64,000 bases of DNA from Methylopila sp. Yamaguchi (GCF_002897035.1 NZ_BAUX01000019.1:27858-91857); one strand, 5' to 3'; shown: positions 1 to 9,367, counted from the first letter of the stretch. Notes: generated by a model not told the origin, from the letters alone. Translations and numbers: made by a program.

Positions 1-77
1 CCGTCAAAGGTGAAGGCGAGCGGCGTCGCACGGTCGATCAGGCCCCCGGAGGCGAGGCGGTTCGGCTGGCTCATCAT
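1..77 (-). CDS. soxA: Sarcosine oxidase alpha subunit, N-terminal fragment
   Basis: Only the first 25 or so codons are inside the window; the gene runs off the left edge. The reading starts at a double ATG (MMSQPNRLASGG...) whose first ATG overlaps the TGA of soxD as ATGA. This is the usual B-D-A order of heterotetrameric sarcosine oxidase operons. The alpha subunit normally carries the NAD and tetrahydrofolate sites of the enzyme that oxidises sarcosine to glycine and a one-carbon unit. The identification rests on gene order and the short N-terminus (GGLIDRATPLAFTFDG), which fits SoxA. The rest of the gene cannot be judged. Confidence 0.8.
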   Translation of the reverse strand, partial: MMSQPNRLASGGLIDRATPLAFTFD

Positions 78-361
78 TCGGCTCCCGAAGCGCGCGCCGC
101 CGCGACGTCGCGGGCGGCTTCGACCTGCTCGATCGCATGGGTGCGGGTGTCGCGGGTCACTACCAGCCAGGACTGGCAGCCGGCCGCGTGCTGCCACAGC
201 TCGCGGTGCCGTCCGGCAGGGTTGTCGCGCAGGTAGACGTAGTCGGCGAAGGCGGCCTCGGCGTTCGGCGCGGAGGCGTCGGGCCGGGTCAGCGAGGCGT
301 CGCCGAGGTAGGAGAACTCGTCCACGCCGCGGACGCCGCAATAGGGGCAGGGGATGCGCAT
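74..361 (-). CDS. soxD: Sarcosine oxidase delta subunit
   Basis: A 95-residue protein of the usual SoxD size. It begins MRIPCPYCG; Cys5 and Cys8 plus His58 and Cys62 (HAAGCQSW) form the zinc site known for this small subunit of the cytoplasmic heterotetrameric enzyme. It lies 10 bases downstream of soxB and overlaps the soxA start, so translation is probably coupled. It has no enzymatic role of its own: it binds the large alpha subunit and stabilises the complex. Nothing looks degraded. Confidence 0.93.
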   Translation of the reverse strand: MRIPCPYCGVRGVDEFSYLGDASLTRPDASAPNAEAAFADYVYLRDNPAGRHRELWQHAAGCQSWLVVTRDTRTHAIEQVEAARDVAAARASGAE

Positions 362-371
362 GGCTTGGGCC

Positions 372-1631
372 TCAGTGCAGGTTCGGCTGGGCGCCGACGC
401 CCTTTTCGTCGATGACGCGGCCGGTCGCGAAGCGGTCGAGCCGGTAGGCGGTCGCGGTCTCGTGCGGCGTGTCGGTCGCGATCAGGTGCGCGAAGCTCCA
501 GCCGGAGGCGGGCGTCGCCTTGAAGCCGCCGTAGCACCAGCCGGCGTTGAGGTAGAGGCCCTCGATCGGCGTGCGGTCGATGATTGGCGAGCCGTCCATC
601 GACATGTCCATGATCCCGCCCCAGTGCCGCAGAAGCTTCACGCGGCCGATCGCGGGCATCAGCGCCATGCCGCCCTCGGCGACGTCCTCGATGGTCGGCA
701 GGTTTCCGCGGCTGGCGTAGGAGTTGTAGCCGTCGATGTCGCCGCCGAAGACCAGGCCGCCCTTGTCGGACTGCGAGATGTAGAAGTGCCCGGCGCCGAA
801 GGTGCAGACCGTGTCGATGAAGGGCTTGATCCCCTCCGACACGAAGGCCTGCAGCACGTGGCTCTCGATGGGCAGGCGCAGGCCCGCCATCCCCGCGACG
901 CGCGAGGAATTGCCGGCGCAGGCGAGGCCGACCTTCTTCGCGCCGATGAAGCCGCGCGACGTCTCCACGCCCACGACGCGGCCGGCCTCGATGCGGAAGC
1001 CCGTGACCTCGCAGTTCTGGATGATGTCGACGCCGCGTCTGTCCGCAGCGCGGGCGTAGCCCCAGGCGACCGCGTCGTGCCGCACCGTGCCGCCGCGCTT
1101 CTGGCGCAGGGCGCCCTTCACAGGGAAGCGGGCGTTGTCGAAGTCGAGCATCGGCAGGATGCGCTTGAGCTCGGGCACGTCCAGCAGCTCGGAATCGACG
1201 CCGTGCAGGCGCATGGCGTTGCCGCGGCGGGCGTAGGCGTCGCGCTGCCCGTCGGAGTGAAACAGGTTCACCACGCCGCGCTGGCTCACCATCGCGTTGT
1301 AGTTCAGGTCCTGCTCCAGCTCCTCCCAGAGCTTCATGGAGTGCTCGTAGAACGGGACGTTGCCCGGCAGCAGGTAGTTGGAGCGGACGATGGTGGTGTT
1401 GCGGCCGACGTTGCCGCCGCCGATCCAGCCCTTCTCGACCACCGCGATGTTCGTGAGCCCATGGACCTTGGCGAGGTAATGCGCCGTCGCGAGCCCATGC
1501 CCGCCGCCGCCGACGATGACGATGTCGTAGGCCGCCTTCGGCTGCGGCTCGCGCCAGGCCGGCTTCCAGCCGGTGTGGCCGCGAAGCGCCTCACGGAGCA
1601 CGGAGAAAATCGAATACCGGTCGGTCGACAT
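372..1631 (-). CDS. soxB: Sarcosine oxidase beta subunit
   Basis: A 419-residue FAD-dependent oxidoreductase of the DAO superfamily with a dinucleotide-binding GGGGHG at residues 41-46 after a beta strand (YDIVIV). The segment GGTVRHDAVAW (about 181-190) holds the histidine that in this family probably carries covalent FMN (His185 here). SoxB performs the flavin oxidation of the N-methyl group of sarcosine. Length matches the family. It is the first gene of soxB-soxD-soxA on the minus strand and faces a LysR gene across about 100 bases, so that regulator may control it. The substrate can arise from creatine or glycine betaine breakdown; a creatininase homologue lies about 17 kb away, but no creatinase is in the window. 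Confidence 0.95.
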   Translation of the reverse strand: MSTDRYSIFSVLREALRGHTGWKPAWREPQPKAAYDIVIVGGGGHGLATAHYLAKVHGLTNIAVVEKGWIGGGNVGRNTTIVRSNYLLPGNVPFYEHSMKLWEELEQDLNYNAMVSQRGVVNLFHSDGQRDAYARRGNAMRLHGVDSELLDVPELKRILPMLDFDNARFPVKGALRQKRGGTVRHDAVAWGYARAADRRGVDIIQNCEVTGFRIEAGRVVGVETSRGFIGAKKVGLACAGNSSRVAGMAGLRLPIESHVLQAFVSEGIKPFIDTVCTFGAGHFYISQSDKGGLVFGGDIDGYNSYASRGNLPTIEDVAEGGMALMPAIGRVKLLRHWGGIMDMSMDGSPIIDRTPIEGLYLNAGWCYGGFKATPASGWSFAHLIATDTPHETATAYRLDRFATGRVIDEKGVGAQPNLH

Positions 1632-1690
1632 GAGCGCGCCTGGGGTGATCGCGAAACAGGACGGGCGGCACTATGGCCGACGGCCGGGCG

Positions 1691-1716
1691 CTATGAGATA
1701 TAAATCGGACTTATAG
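1691..1716. promoter_or_regulatory. Possible LysR operator between soxB and lysR
   Basis: In the 98-base gap between the divergent genes, CTATGAG (1691-1697) and CTTATAG (1710-1716) form an imperfect inverted repeat in an AT-rich patch just upstream of the regulator. LysR proteins usually bind T-N11-A dyads in such a position. The arms are short and imperfect, so this is only a candidate. Confidence 0.3.
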
Positions 1717-1729
1717 TGGGAGCCCCAAG

Positions 1730-2689
1730 ATGCAGCCGCGTCCCGACGACCTTCCCTTCGATCTCCGGCAGCTGACGATCTTCCTCGCCGTCTGCGACGC
1801 CGGCTCGATGGCGGCGGCGGCTCGGCGGCTGGGCCTGACGCAGCCGGCGGTGTCGCTCGCCGTGGCGGAGCTCGAACTGCGGATCGGCGCCGCTCTGTTC
1901 GACCGCGCGATCCGCCCGATCGCGCTGACGCCCGCCGGCGTCCTGCTGCGCCAGCGCGCCTCGGCGCTGGTCTCCGAAGCGCGCCAGATCGCGCCGATGC
2001 TGCGGGAGGCGGGGAGGGCGCGGTTCCCGCTCGTGCGGCTCGGCCTGGTGGACTCGCTGTCGCGCACGCTCGGGCCGAGGCTCGCGGACGCGATCGCCCA
2101 GCGCGCGGACGAGGTGGCGATCCTGTCCGGCCTGACCGCCTCCCACGCCAGCGCCCTGCTGTCGCGCAACCTCGACGTGATGATCGGCGTCGACGACCTC
2201 GCGCAGGTCGCAGGGCTCGAGCGCCGGCCGATCCTTACCGAGTCCTACGTGCTGATGCTGCCGCCGGGCGTGCCCGCGGTCGGAAGCCTTGAGGACCTGA
2301 GAGGCCTGGCCGAGCGCTCCGAACTGGTGCGGTTCAGCGCGCGGTCGAGCACCGGCGTGGAGATCGAGCGGCACCTGAGGCGGGTCGGGCTCGAGCCGCC
2401 GCGGCGGCTGTCGTTCGACACGCCGCAGGGCGTGGCGTCTATGGTGGCGGAGGGCGGGCGGTTCGCCATCGTCACGCCGCTCTGCGTGGTCGAAGCCGCG
2501 CCGCCGCCGGGGGCGGTGGTCTGCGCCCCGCTGCCGGGGCCGGAGTTCGCTCGCAGCCTGACGCTGGTCGCCTACGCGCACGAACTCGGCCGGTTGCCGG
2601 CGGAGCTGGCGGAGACGAGCCGCGCAGGGGTGCGCGCGCGGCTCGCCGCGGTCGCGCCGGACTTGGCGCGGTTCGTCCAGATCGCCTGA
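1730..2689 (+). CDS. LysR-family transcriptional regulator
   Basis: A 319-residue LysR protein. The N-terminal winged helix-turn-helix covers about residues 10-70 (LRQLTIFLAVCDAGSMAAAARRLGLTQPAVSLAVAELE), followed by the linker and a periplasmic-binding-like effector domain. The ATG at 1730 is preceded by GGGAG. It is transcribed divergently from the sox operon, the classic arrangement for control of the neighbour; control by sarcosine or a related amine is inference. It converges with the RTX gene, with only a few bases between the two stop codons. Confidence 0.9.
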   Translation: MQPRPDDLPFDLRQLTIFLAVCDAGSMAAAARRLGLTQPAVSLAVAELELRIGAALFDRAIRPIALTPAGVLLRQRASALVSEARQIAPMLREAGRARFPLVRLGLVDSLSRTLGPRLADAIAQRADEVAILSGLTASHASALLSRNLDVMIGVDDLAQVAGLERRPILTESYVLMLPPGVPAVGSLEDLRGLAERSELVRFSARSSTGVEIERHLRRVGLEPPRRLSFDTPQGVASMVAEGGRFAIVTPLCVVEAAPPPGAVVCAPLPGPEFARSLTLVAYAHELGRLPAELAETSRAGVRARLAAVAPDLARFVQIA

Positions 2690-2695
2690 GCGGCC

Positions 2696-3388
2696 TCAGT
2701 CGAAGATGAAGTCGTTCGCGCCGAGGCTCGCGGCCGACACGTCGTCGAGCGTGATCGAGGAGCCGGTGTTGCCGGCCCAGGTGATCACGGCGTCGCCCGC
2801 CGCGTTCGAGCGGATGATCAGGTCGTTGAAGCCAAGGCCGTCGACGTCGAGCTCGATCTTGTCGGTCCCGTCCTGGAAGTCGGTGATGCGGTCCTTGCCG
2901 TCGCCGGTCTCGAACACGAAGATGTCGGCGCCCGCGCCGCCGCTCAGCACGTCGATGCCCTTGCCGCCGTCGAGTTCGTCGTTCCCGACGCCGCCGAACA
3001 GCACGTCGCGGCCGTTTCCGCCGTCGAGTTCGTCGTTGCCCGCGTCGCCGATCAGCCGGTCGTCGCCGTCGCCGCCCTCGATCTCGTCGTGGCCGGCGCC
3101 TCCGTAAAGCGTGTCGTCGCCCAGCCCGCCTTCGAGATCGTCATTGCCGGCGCCCCCCACGAGCCGGTCGTCGCCCGCGCCGCCCTCGAGGTCGTCGTCG
3201 CCGTTGTCGCCGTAGAGCCGATCGGCGCCGTCGCCGCCGAAGAGGTCGTCGTTCTGGTCGCCGCCGAACAGCGTGTCCGCGCCCGCCTGGCCGAACAGCT
3301 TGTCCTGCCCGGCGTAACCGCGCAGCACGTCCGCCGCGCCCGTTCCCACGAGGCGGTCAGCGCCGGAGGTTCCGTTGATCGTCGCCAT
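2696..3388 (-). CDS. Small RTX-type calcium-binding protein
   Basis: A 230-residue protein starting MATINGTSGADRLVG and built almost entirely of glycine/aspartate nonapeptides of the GGxGxDxLx type, at least a dozen in a row over about residues 15-160. These fold into a calcium-loaded beta roll after secretion. The C-terminus has a short domain ending in NDFIFD; C-terminal motifs of a few hydrophobic residues after an acidic one are typical type I secretion signals. No enzymatic domain is visible, and no type I ABC exporter, HlyD-like adaptor or TolC gene is in the window. The start has a GGAG about 10 bases upstream. It could be a small surface or matrix adhesin. Confidence 0.85.
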   Translation of the reverse strand: MATINGTSGADRLVGTGAADVLRGYAGQDKLFGQAGADTLFGGDQNDDLFGGDGADRLYGDNGDDDLEGGAGDDRLVGGAGNDDLEGGLGDDTLYGGAGHDEIEGGDGDDRLIGDAGNDELDGGNGRDVLFGGVGNDELDGGKGIDVLSGGAGADIFVFETGDGKDRITDFQDGTDKIELDVDGLGFNDLIIRSNAAGDAVITWAGNTGSSITLDDVSAASLGANDFIFD

Positions 3389-3409
3389 CTCATCAGCTCC
3401 ACATGATGC

Positions 3410-3426
3410 GGGCGGGCGCCCCGCCC
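3410..3426 (-). other. GC-rich hairpin in the RTX gene leader
   Basis: Seven-base complementary arms (GGGCGGG and CCCGCCC) separated by CGC lie about 22 bases upstream of the RTX start codon. On the minus-strand transcript this would be a stable stem just before the ribosome binding site. It may affect leader stability or be a composition effect in this GC-rich genome. Confidence 0.35.
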
Positions 3427-3524
3427 GGCCCTTCTGGAGCTGAACTTAAGCGGGCACAGTTAGACCACGTTGAGCGGTTGGTTAGAATTTGGAGAGAGCG
3501 CGGCGGCCAACACAAGGCGAAGCA

Positions 3525-4211
3525 TCATGGGGCGACGTCGCGGCCGGAGATCTTGTAGCCGACGCCCCGAACCGTCTGGATGATGAACGGGGGGCCGTCG
3601 TCCTCAAGCTTCTTCCTGAGATAGCGGATGTAGACGTCGACCACCTTGGTGCCGGGGTCGAAGGTGTAGTCCCAGACGTTGTTCAGCAGCCGCTGACGGC
3701 TGACCACGCGCTCGGCGTTCGCCATCAGGAAGCGCAGGAGCTCGAACTCGCGGACCGTGAGCGAGATCTCGCGGCCGCGGCAGGTCACGCGCCGGGACTC
3801 CGGGTCGAGGGTGAGGGGCCCGACGGCGAGGGTCGCCTGGGTGTCCTCCGCGGGGCGGCGCCGCTTCAGCGCTTCGAGCCGCGCCAGCAGTTCGTCGAAT
3901 GAAAACGGCTTGGTGAGGTAGTCGTCCGCGCCGCCCTTGAGGCCATCGATCTTGTCCTGCAGCCCGTCCTTCGCCGTGAGCATCAGGATCAGCGCCGTCA
4001 GCCGCTCCCGCCGCGCCAGCCGGCAGACCTCGAGCCCGTCGACGTAAGGCAGCATGCGGTCGAGGATCACGAGTTCGAACTCGCCCGAGCGCATGCGCTC
4101 CAGCCCGTCGCGGCCGTCCGGGGCGACGGTCACCTGATAGCCTTCAGAGGTCAGCCCGCGGCTGAGAAAGTCGGCGATGCGGCGGTCGTCCTCCACCACC
4201 AGGATCTTCAC
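3525..4211 (-). CDS. OmpR-family response regulator
   Basis: A 228-residue cytoplasmic regulator. The receiver domain (about 1-115) has the acidic pair Asp8/Asp9, the phospho-acceptor Asp51 in VILDRMLP and the lysine of LTKPFS. The C-terminal winged-helix DNA-binding domain (about 130-225) ends in the typical VRGVGYKI. The start ATG overlaps the stop of the upstream histidine kinase as ATGA, so the two are co-translated. The target genes cannot be deduced. The RTX gene immediately downstream, in the same direction and about 135 bases away, is one possibility but not shown. Confidence 0.95.
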   Translation of the reverse strand: MKILVVEDDRRIADFLSRGLTSEGYQVTVAPDGRDGLERMRSGEFELVILDRMLPYVDGLEVCRLARRERLTALILMLTAKDGLQDKIDGLKGGADDYLTKPFSFDELLARLEALKRRRPAEDTQATLAVGPLTLDPESRRVTCRGREISLTVREFELLRFLMANAERVVSRQRLLNNVWDYTFDPGTKVVDVYIRYLRKKLEDDGPPFIIQTVRGVGYKISGRDVAP

Positions 4212-5794
4212 GTCATGGCCTCCGCCAGCGGCAGCGACACGGTCAGCACGGCGCCGCCCGAGGGTCGGTTGTCGAGCGTGATCACGCCGTCGTGCCGCTC
4301 GACGATGAGTTTAGCGATCGCGAGACCGATGCCGAGGCCGCCGGTGGAGCCGCGGTCGACCGTGCGGCCACGATAGAACCGGCTGAACACATGCGCGCGA
4401 TCCTCCTCCGACAGGCCCGGCCCCTCGTCCGAGACCTCGACCACGAACCGACCGTCGGCGACGAGAGCCGCGACGCGCACGCGCCCGCCGGCCGGCGAAT
4501 GCTTTATCGCGTTGTCGAGGCCGATCAGGAAGACCTGCTTCAGCCGCCGCGCATCGGCGGCGATCACGGCGCCGCCGTCGTTCCAGGCGGTCTCGATCAG
4601 GATGTCGCGCGGGGCGGCGAGCGCCTCGCCCTCGGCCGCCGCCGCGGCTGCGACGTCGCGGCCGCGCGTCAGCGTGATCTCGAAGCTCTGGTCTTCCGCG
4701 TCGGACCGGGCGAAGGCCAGCAGGTCGTCGAGCAACGAGCCGAGGCTTTCGGCCTGCTCCTGGATGCGGAACAGGGCCTCCGCCTGGTCGCCCGGATCGC
4801 CGCGCCCGCGCAGCGCGACGTCCGCCTCGCCGCGCAGGATCGTCAGCGGCGTCCGAAGTTCGTGGCTGACGTCCGCCAGGAACTGGGCCCGACGCGCGTC
4901 CACGTCCCTCAGCCGCTCGTTGGCGTGCCGAAGCTCGGCGGTGCGGGCCTCGACCTCGGAGTGCAGACGCTGCTGCGCGGTGACGAGCTCTCCCCGTTGG
5001 GCCTCGATCGCGTGCGCCATGTCGTTGAAGGTTCGCGCGAGCGCCGCGAACTCGTCTCGGCCGCGCACGGGGATGCGGGCGTCGAGCGCGCCGTCCGCGA
5101 TCGCTCTCGCGCCTTGCGCGAGATCCTGCACCGGGCGAACGATCGACCGCTTCAGCATCAGACCGAAGCCGGCGCTGAACAGGACGGCGAGCAGCGTCAG
5201 CGCGATCGCGCCGATGAGAAGCCACTGCTGACGCCGACGCACCTCGGCGAGCTCGCTCGCGACCTCGCCGCGCTCGTCCTTCAGGGCGTTCTCGAGCAGC
5301 GTCTCGAAGTCGTTCGACAACCGATACTCGACCTCGCGCCGGAAATGGGCGACCGCTTCGGCCTGCTTGCCGTCGCGCTGAAGCGCGAAGACGTGCTCGG
5401 CCGCGCGGTCGATGGCGCGGTAGAGCTCGTTCATGCGGCTCGTCATCTCCACGTCCGAGATCTCCCGCCGCACCTCCTCGATCCCTTCGAGGGTCAGCAC
5501 TTCGGCCCGCGTGACGCGGGCGAGGCGCTCGAACGCCTCCTCCATCTTGCGGCGCGCGGCCTCGAAGTCCGGCATCTGCTCCGGCCCGAGCAGCAGCACC
5601 TCGGCGATCTGCTCGGCGTAGTTGTTGGCGTGGCCGTCCAGTTCGGCGATCACTTCGAAACGGTGATGGACGCCGTCGATGCGGCGCACGAAATCGTCCG
5701 CCACCCTGAGCGACAGCGCGGTCACCCCGACCATCAGCGCCACGAAGGCGAGGGTCACGATCTCGAAGACGAAAATACGCCAACGCACGGTCAT
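4208..5794 (-). CDS. Membrane sensor histidine kinase
   Basis: A 528-residue kinase. TM1 is at about 7-28, then a mainly helical periplasmic region of about 160 residues that resembles four-helix-bundle sensor domains, TM2 at about 191-214 and a HAMP linker to about 268. A coiled coil leads into the dimerisation domain with phospho-acceptor His311 (SHELRTPL). The ATPase domain shows the N box (DNAIKHSP), G1 (DEGPGL) and G2 ([10 protein letters not shown]), so it should be active. It is the partner of the overlapping OmpR-type regulator. The signal is unknown; similar long sensor regions occur in metal, envelope and small-ligand sensors. Confidence 0.94.
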   Translation of the reverse strand: MTVRWRIFVFEIVTLAFVALMVGVTALSLRVADDFVRRIDGVHHRFEVIAELDGHANNYAEQIAEVLLLGPEQMPDFEAARRKMEEAFERLARVTRAEVLTLEGIEEVRREISDVEMTSRMNELYRAIDRAAEHVFALQRDGKQAEAVAHFRREVEYRLSNDFETLLENALKDERGEVASELAEVRRRQQWLLIGAIALTLLAVLFSAGFGLMLKRSIVRPVQDLAQGARAIADGALDARIPVRGRDEFAALARTFNDMAHAIEAQRGELVTAQQRLHSEVEARTAELRHANERLRDVDARRAQFLADVSHELRTPLTILRGEADVALRGRGDPGDQAEALFRIQEQAESLGSLLDDLLAFARSDAEDQSFEITLTRGRDVAAAAAAEGEALAAPRDILIETAWNDGGAVIAADARRLKQVFLIGLDNAIKHSPAGGRVRVAALVADGRFVVEVSDEGPGLSEEDRAHVFSRFYRGRTVDRGSTGGLGIGLAIAKLIVERHDGVITLDNRPSGGAVLTVSLPLAEAMT

Positions 5795-5949
5795 CGGCCG
5801 GTCAGGCTCCAGGTGAGGGGAGTGGGGCGGCGGACCGCGCGCGCATCATGACGGGCGGCCGGAAGCGCGTCGACCGGGCGAGCGCCGATTGACGCCGGCG
5901 TCCCGCTCGGCTTGCATCGCGCCAAGATCACAAGACGAGGAGCGCCGCC

Positions 5950-6183
5950 ATGACCGAAACGCCCCAGCCCGCCGCCGGATGGAAACTGACGATCCCGGTC
6001 GTCAACCTGAAGGGCGACCAGCGCGTCGCGGGCTCCTACGTGGCGGCGATCGCCGACCGCGAGGCCGCCCGGAAGGCGATTCCCTATGGCCGCGCCGTCC
6101 CCAGCGCGCCTCTTCAACCGCTGTCCGCCGCCGAGCTCGCCGGCTTCGGCGTGGACGCCGGAACGGTCAAGAAGATCGCCTGA
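5950..6183 (+). CDS. Small conserved-looking protein of unknown function
   Basis: A 77-residue ORF starting MTETPQPAAGWKLTIPVV with a strong GAGGAG ribosome binding site at 5938-5943, seven bases before the ATG. No signal peptide, membrane helix or cysteine is present and no family is recognised. The sequence looks soluble, with a possible helix-rich C-terminus (SAAELAGFGVDAGTVKKIA). It is divergent from the histidine kinase gene and separated from it by about 155 bases. The good start signals and the third-position GC bias make it a real gene candidate. Confidence 0.65.
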   Translation: MTETPQPAAGWKLTIPVVNLKGDQRVAGSYVAAIADREAARKAIPYGRAVPSAPLQPLSAAELAGFGVDAGTVKKIA

Positions 6184-6333
6184 CGCCCCGGGGCGGCCCA
6201 GGCCGTCGCCTCATGCTTTCGTCGGCTTAGCGGAACATGATCCGCGCGAAGGACGTTTTTCCAGCGAAGGCCGGCGGGAAAGGCCTCGCTCCAAGCGAGA
6301 CCCGCGCCGTCGGCGGCAACAGGAGCGCCTCTC

Positions 6334-6411
6334 ATGCATCCTCTCGCTGGAACCCCGATCGCGTTCTGGATGACCGCAATGTCCTGGTGGATGGCGGCCC
6401 TCAACAAGTAA
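6334..6411 (+). CDS. Candidate 25-residue hydrophobic microprotein
   Basis: A very short ORF, ATG at 6334 to TAA at 6411, encoding 25 residues with a single hydrophobic stretch rich in Trp and Met (core IAFWMTAMSWWMAALN). AGGAG at 6321-6325 lies eight bases before the ATG, an ideal Shine-Dalgarno spacing. A single membrane helix is plausible. It sits in an otherwise empty gap and ends a few bases from the convergent HerA-like gene. Chance ORFs of this size are common; the start signal and the membrane-like composition are the only support. Confidence 0.4.
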   Translation: MHPLAGTPIAFWMTAMSWWMAALNK

Positions 6412-6418
6412 TCGACGT

Positions 6419-7894
6419 TCAATGCCCCGACGCGCTTTCGAGCGCGCCGGGCGCCGTCTGCCAGCCGAGGTCGGGCAGCATGACGATGCGGTTGCCCCGC
6501 AGGTCCGAGGCGCAACTGATGAAGCCGCGCTCCTCCATGTAGGTCAGAAGCCGACGCGCGCGCCCAGTGGAGCGGGTGCCATAGGCCTTCGCGATGTCGG
6601 CGTCGCTCGGGCACGGCCCCTTCATCAACGCCGCTTTCGCCACCAGCAGAAACACGCCCCGCACATCCTCCGGCAGCGACGCCGCGATCAGCGTCGCCTG
6701 ATCCCAGTCGGAACTCGCCACCTCGCCGTCGTCGACGCCGGCCTTCGCAATCGCAAGCTCGCGCCGGAACCGCGGCAAGTCCGGCGCGTCGCCAGGCAGG
6801 CGAGCGATGCGGCAGCGGACGAGAAAGTCTTGGTAGAGCAAGGACACAGGCTGAAAGCTCGCGTCGGGCTCGGCCATCATCGCCGTCATGATCTCGGCGA
6901 TCTTGCTCTCCCGCTCTGCGTCGGCGAACAGGTCGGCCGGCAACGGCTGGGCGGCGGTCGCGTCGCTGCGCGACTGAGCGAGCTGAGCAAGCACCTCGGC
7001 CGTGTTCGCCGTCGCAGGCGCGGCGCGTGGGCGAGCCTCGTCCGCCCCGCGGCGGAAGATCAGCCCGGCCGCGTCCTCGGCGAGCGTCTCCGGCAGCGGC
7101 ATGAGCTTCGGGCTGCCGCCGCGCCCCTGCGTCGCCACGGGCGCGATCTTCACCGTCTCCGGCCGGCGCCCGATGGCGGGGCCGAGCCCCACGAACTGGC
7201 CGCGGTCGAGATTGCGGAAGGCTTCCGCCTGCCGGCGCTCCATTCCGAGCAGGTCGGCGGCCCGCGCCATGTCGATGTCGAGGAATGTGCGCCCCATCAA
7301 AAAGTTGGAGGCTTCCGCCGCGACGTTCTTGGCGAGCTTCGCCAGCCGCTGCGTCGCGATGACGCCGGCGAGGCCGCGCTTTCGCCCGCGGCACATCAGG
7401 TTGGTCATGGCGGCGAGCGCCTGCCGGCGGGACTCCTCGTCGGCCTCGCTGGAGGCCGCCGGCGCAAACAGCTGCGCCTCGTCCACCACCACCAGCATTG
7501 GGTACCAGCAGTCGCGCTCGACCTCGAACAGCGCGTTCAGGAAGACCGCCGCCGCGCGCATCTGGCGGTCGACGTCCAGGCTCTCGAGGTTGAGGATCAC
7601 CGAGACCCGGTGCCGCCGCGCCCGCTCGGCGATCATCGCAAGGTCGCGCTCCACGCCGGCGGCCTCCACCACCACATGCCCATGGGCGTCCGCGAGCGTG
7701 ACGAAATCGCCCTCCGGGTCGATCACGCACTGCTGCACCCAGGGCGCGCTCTGCTCCAGCAGCCGGCGGAGCAGGTGCGACTTGCCCGAGCCGGAGTTGC
7801 CCTGGACGAGAAGACGGGTCGCGAGCAGCTCCTCGAGGTCGACCGTCGAGCGCTGTCCGTTCGACTTCGCGCCGATGTCGATGCTGACCGTCAT
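6419..7894 (-). CDS. HerA/FtsK-like P-loop ATPase (DUF87-type)
   Basis: About 491 residues when started at the internal ATG (MTVSIDIGAK), which has AAGG upstream; a longer reading from a TTG at 7966 is less likely. Walker A is GNSGSGKS at about 32-39 and Walker B is MLVVVDEAQ at about 133-141. The following segment (CRGRKRGLAGVIATQRLAKL) is typical of HerA-type hexameric ATPases that move DNA or act as pumps. The C-terminal third looks like a winged-helix region (SDADIAKAYGT). Classical HerA works with the nuclease NurA, but no nuclease gene is adjacent. It may act alone in DNA processing or defence; the role is unknown. Confidence 0.75.
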   Translation of the reverse strand: MTVSIDIGAKSNGQRSTVDLEELLATRLLVQGNSGSGKSHLLRRLLEQSAPWVQQCVIDPEGDFVTLADAHGHVVVEAAGVERDLAMIAERARRHRVSVILNLESLDVDRQMRAAAVFLNALFEVERDCWYPMLVVVDEAQLFAPAASSEADEESRRQALAAMTNLMCRGRKRGLAGVIATQRLAKLAKNVAAEASNFLMGRTFLDIDMARAADLLGMERRQAEAFRNLDRGQFVGLGPAIGRRPETVKIAPVATQGRGGSPKLMPLPETLAEDAAGLIFRRGADEARPRAAPATANTAEVLAQLAQSRSDATAAQPLPADLFADAERESKIAEIMTAMMAEPDASFQPVSLLYQDFLVRCRIARLPGDAPDLPRFRRELAIAKAGVDDGEVASSDWDQATLIAASLPEDVRGVFLLVAKAALMKGPCPSDADIAKAYGTRSTGRARRLLTYMEERGFISCASDLRGNRIVMLPDLGWQTAPGALESASGH

Positions 7895-8023
7895 GATGCC
7901 TTGTCGTCGCCGTCCCTTGCGCGTGTCGCGCGCCGAACCGTGGTCGATCGCGGCCTCAGAGTCCAAGCCGCAGCCGGCTTTTCCCCAGAAAGGCGCCTCG
8001 AAGCGTCGGAGCTTTGGGGGACG

Positions 8024-9367
8024 TCAGCGTTTGGTGGGCCGGAACGCGCTCTGGTCGATCCCGTGCCGCTTCAGCTTGTCGTACAGCGTCTTGCGCGGAA
8101 CGCCGAGGGCCAGAAGCGTCGCCTGGATGTCGCCCTGCGTCGCGGCGAGCGCCTGGCGGATCTGCTCCGCCTCGAAGGCCTCGACCCTGTCGGGAAGGGT
8201 GCCGCCGGGCGGGGCGGGCGGAGCGGCTGCGGGGGGCGGGCCGTCGTCGAGGCCGAGCGCCACCCGTTCCGCGTAATGCGCGAGCTCGCGCACGTTGCCG
8301 GGCCAGTCGTGCTCGTCGAGCTTCCGCCGGACCGTCGCGGTCATCGGAGGCGGTTCGCGGCGGAACCGCCGGGCGGCGCGGTCGAGGAAATGGGCGAACA
8401 GCAGCGGCACGTCATCCCGCCGTTCGCGCAGCGGCGGAATGCGGATCGTCGCCACGTGCAGCCGGTAGTAGAGGTCCTCGCGGAAGGCGTTGGTCCGCAC
8501 CAGATCCAGCAGGTCGACCTTGGACGCCGCGGCCACCCGGATGTCGACCTTCCGCGTCTCGTTCATGCCGAGCGGTGTCACCTCCCGGGCTTCCAGCACG
8601 CGCAGGAACTTGACCTGCAGCGCGGGCGGCATGGCCTCGATCTCGTCGAGGAACAGCGTGCCGCCGTGCGCGTGCTCGATCCGGCCCACACGCTTCTTCA
8701 CCGCTCCGGTGAAGGCGCCGGCCTCATGGCCGAAAAGCTCGCTCTCGATGACGCTTTCCGGCAGGGCGCCGCAGTTGACCGCGACGAAGGGCCGGGCCGC
8801 CCGCGGGCTCCAGCGGTGCAACGCGGTCGCGACCACCTCCTTGCCGGCGCCGGTCTCTCCCTCGATCAGCACGTCGACATCGGCGTCGGCGATCTGGCGC
8901 AGCGTGGCGCGCAGCCGCTCCATCGCCGGCGTCCCGCCCAGCAGCGGCATGTCGGTGGCGCTGGCTTCTTCGGCAGCGCGCCGGAGGGCGCGGTTCTCCA
9001 GCACCAGGCGCCGCTTCTCCAGCGCGTGGCGGATCGGCCCCAGCAGCCGGTCGGCGGGGTAGGGCTTGGCCACGAAGTCGTAGGCGCCCTCCCGCATCGC
9101 CTCGACGGCCATCGCGACGTCGCCATGGCCGGTGATGAGGATGACCGGGAGGTCGGGATCGACCGCCCGCAGGCGGCGGAACAGCTCCAGTCCGTCGATC
9201 CCCGGCATGCGCACGTCGGTGACGACGACGCCGGGAAAGCTCGCGCCGAGCGCGCCGAGGGCCGCGGTCGCGGAGGGGTAGGGCGCGACCGCGAAGCCCG
9301 CCAGCGTCAGGGCCTGGGCGTTCGCCGCGCGCAGCATCTCGTCGTCGTCGATGAAGGCGACGTCCAT
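8024..9367 (-). CDS. dctD: C4-dicarboxylate response regulator, sigma-54 activator
   Basis: A 447-residue NtrC-family activator. The receiver domain has Asp51 ([10 protein letters not shown]) and Lys101. The AAA+ domain has Walker A GETGAGKE (170-177), the sigma-54-contacting GAFTGA loop (217-222) and [10 protein letters not shown] as Walker B. A Fis-type helix-turn-helix closes the protein (about 415-440). Its start shares one base with the dctB stop (TGATG). Together with dctB and dctA and the paired palindromes plus -24/-12 promoter in front of dctA, the assignment as DctD is strong. It switches on dctA when external succinate, fumarate or malate is sensed. Confidence 0.93.
   Translation of the reverse strand: MDVAFIDDDEMLRAANAQALTLAGFAVAPYPSATAALGALGASFPGVVVTDVRMPGIDGLELFRRLRAVDPDLPVILITGHGDVAMAVEAMREGAYDFVAKPYPADRLLGPIRHALEKRRLVLENRALRRAAEEASATDMPLLGGTPAMERLRATLRQIADADVDVLIEGETGAGKEVVATALHRWSPRAARPFVAVNCGALPESVIESELFGHEAGAFTGAVKKRVGRIEHAHGGTLFLDEIEAMPPALQVKFLRVLEAREVTPLGMNETRKVDIRVAAASKVDLLDLVRTNAFREDLYYRLHVATIRIPPLRERRDDVPLLFAHFLDRAARRFRREPPPMTATVRRKLDEHDWPGNVRELAHYAERVALGLDDGPPPAAAPPAPPGGTLPDRVEAFEAEQIRQALAATQGDIQATLLALGVPRKTLYDKLKRHGIDQSAFRPTKR

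Noticed and set aside
2720..3370. Tandem repeats that might suggest a CRISPR or minisatellite
   Set aside because: The periodicity of about 27 bases is the codon-level image of RTX nonapeptides; there are no unique spacers between identical repeats.
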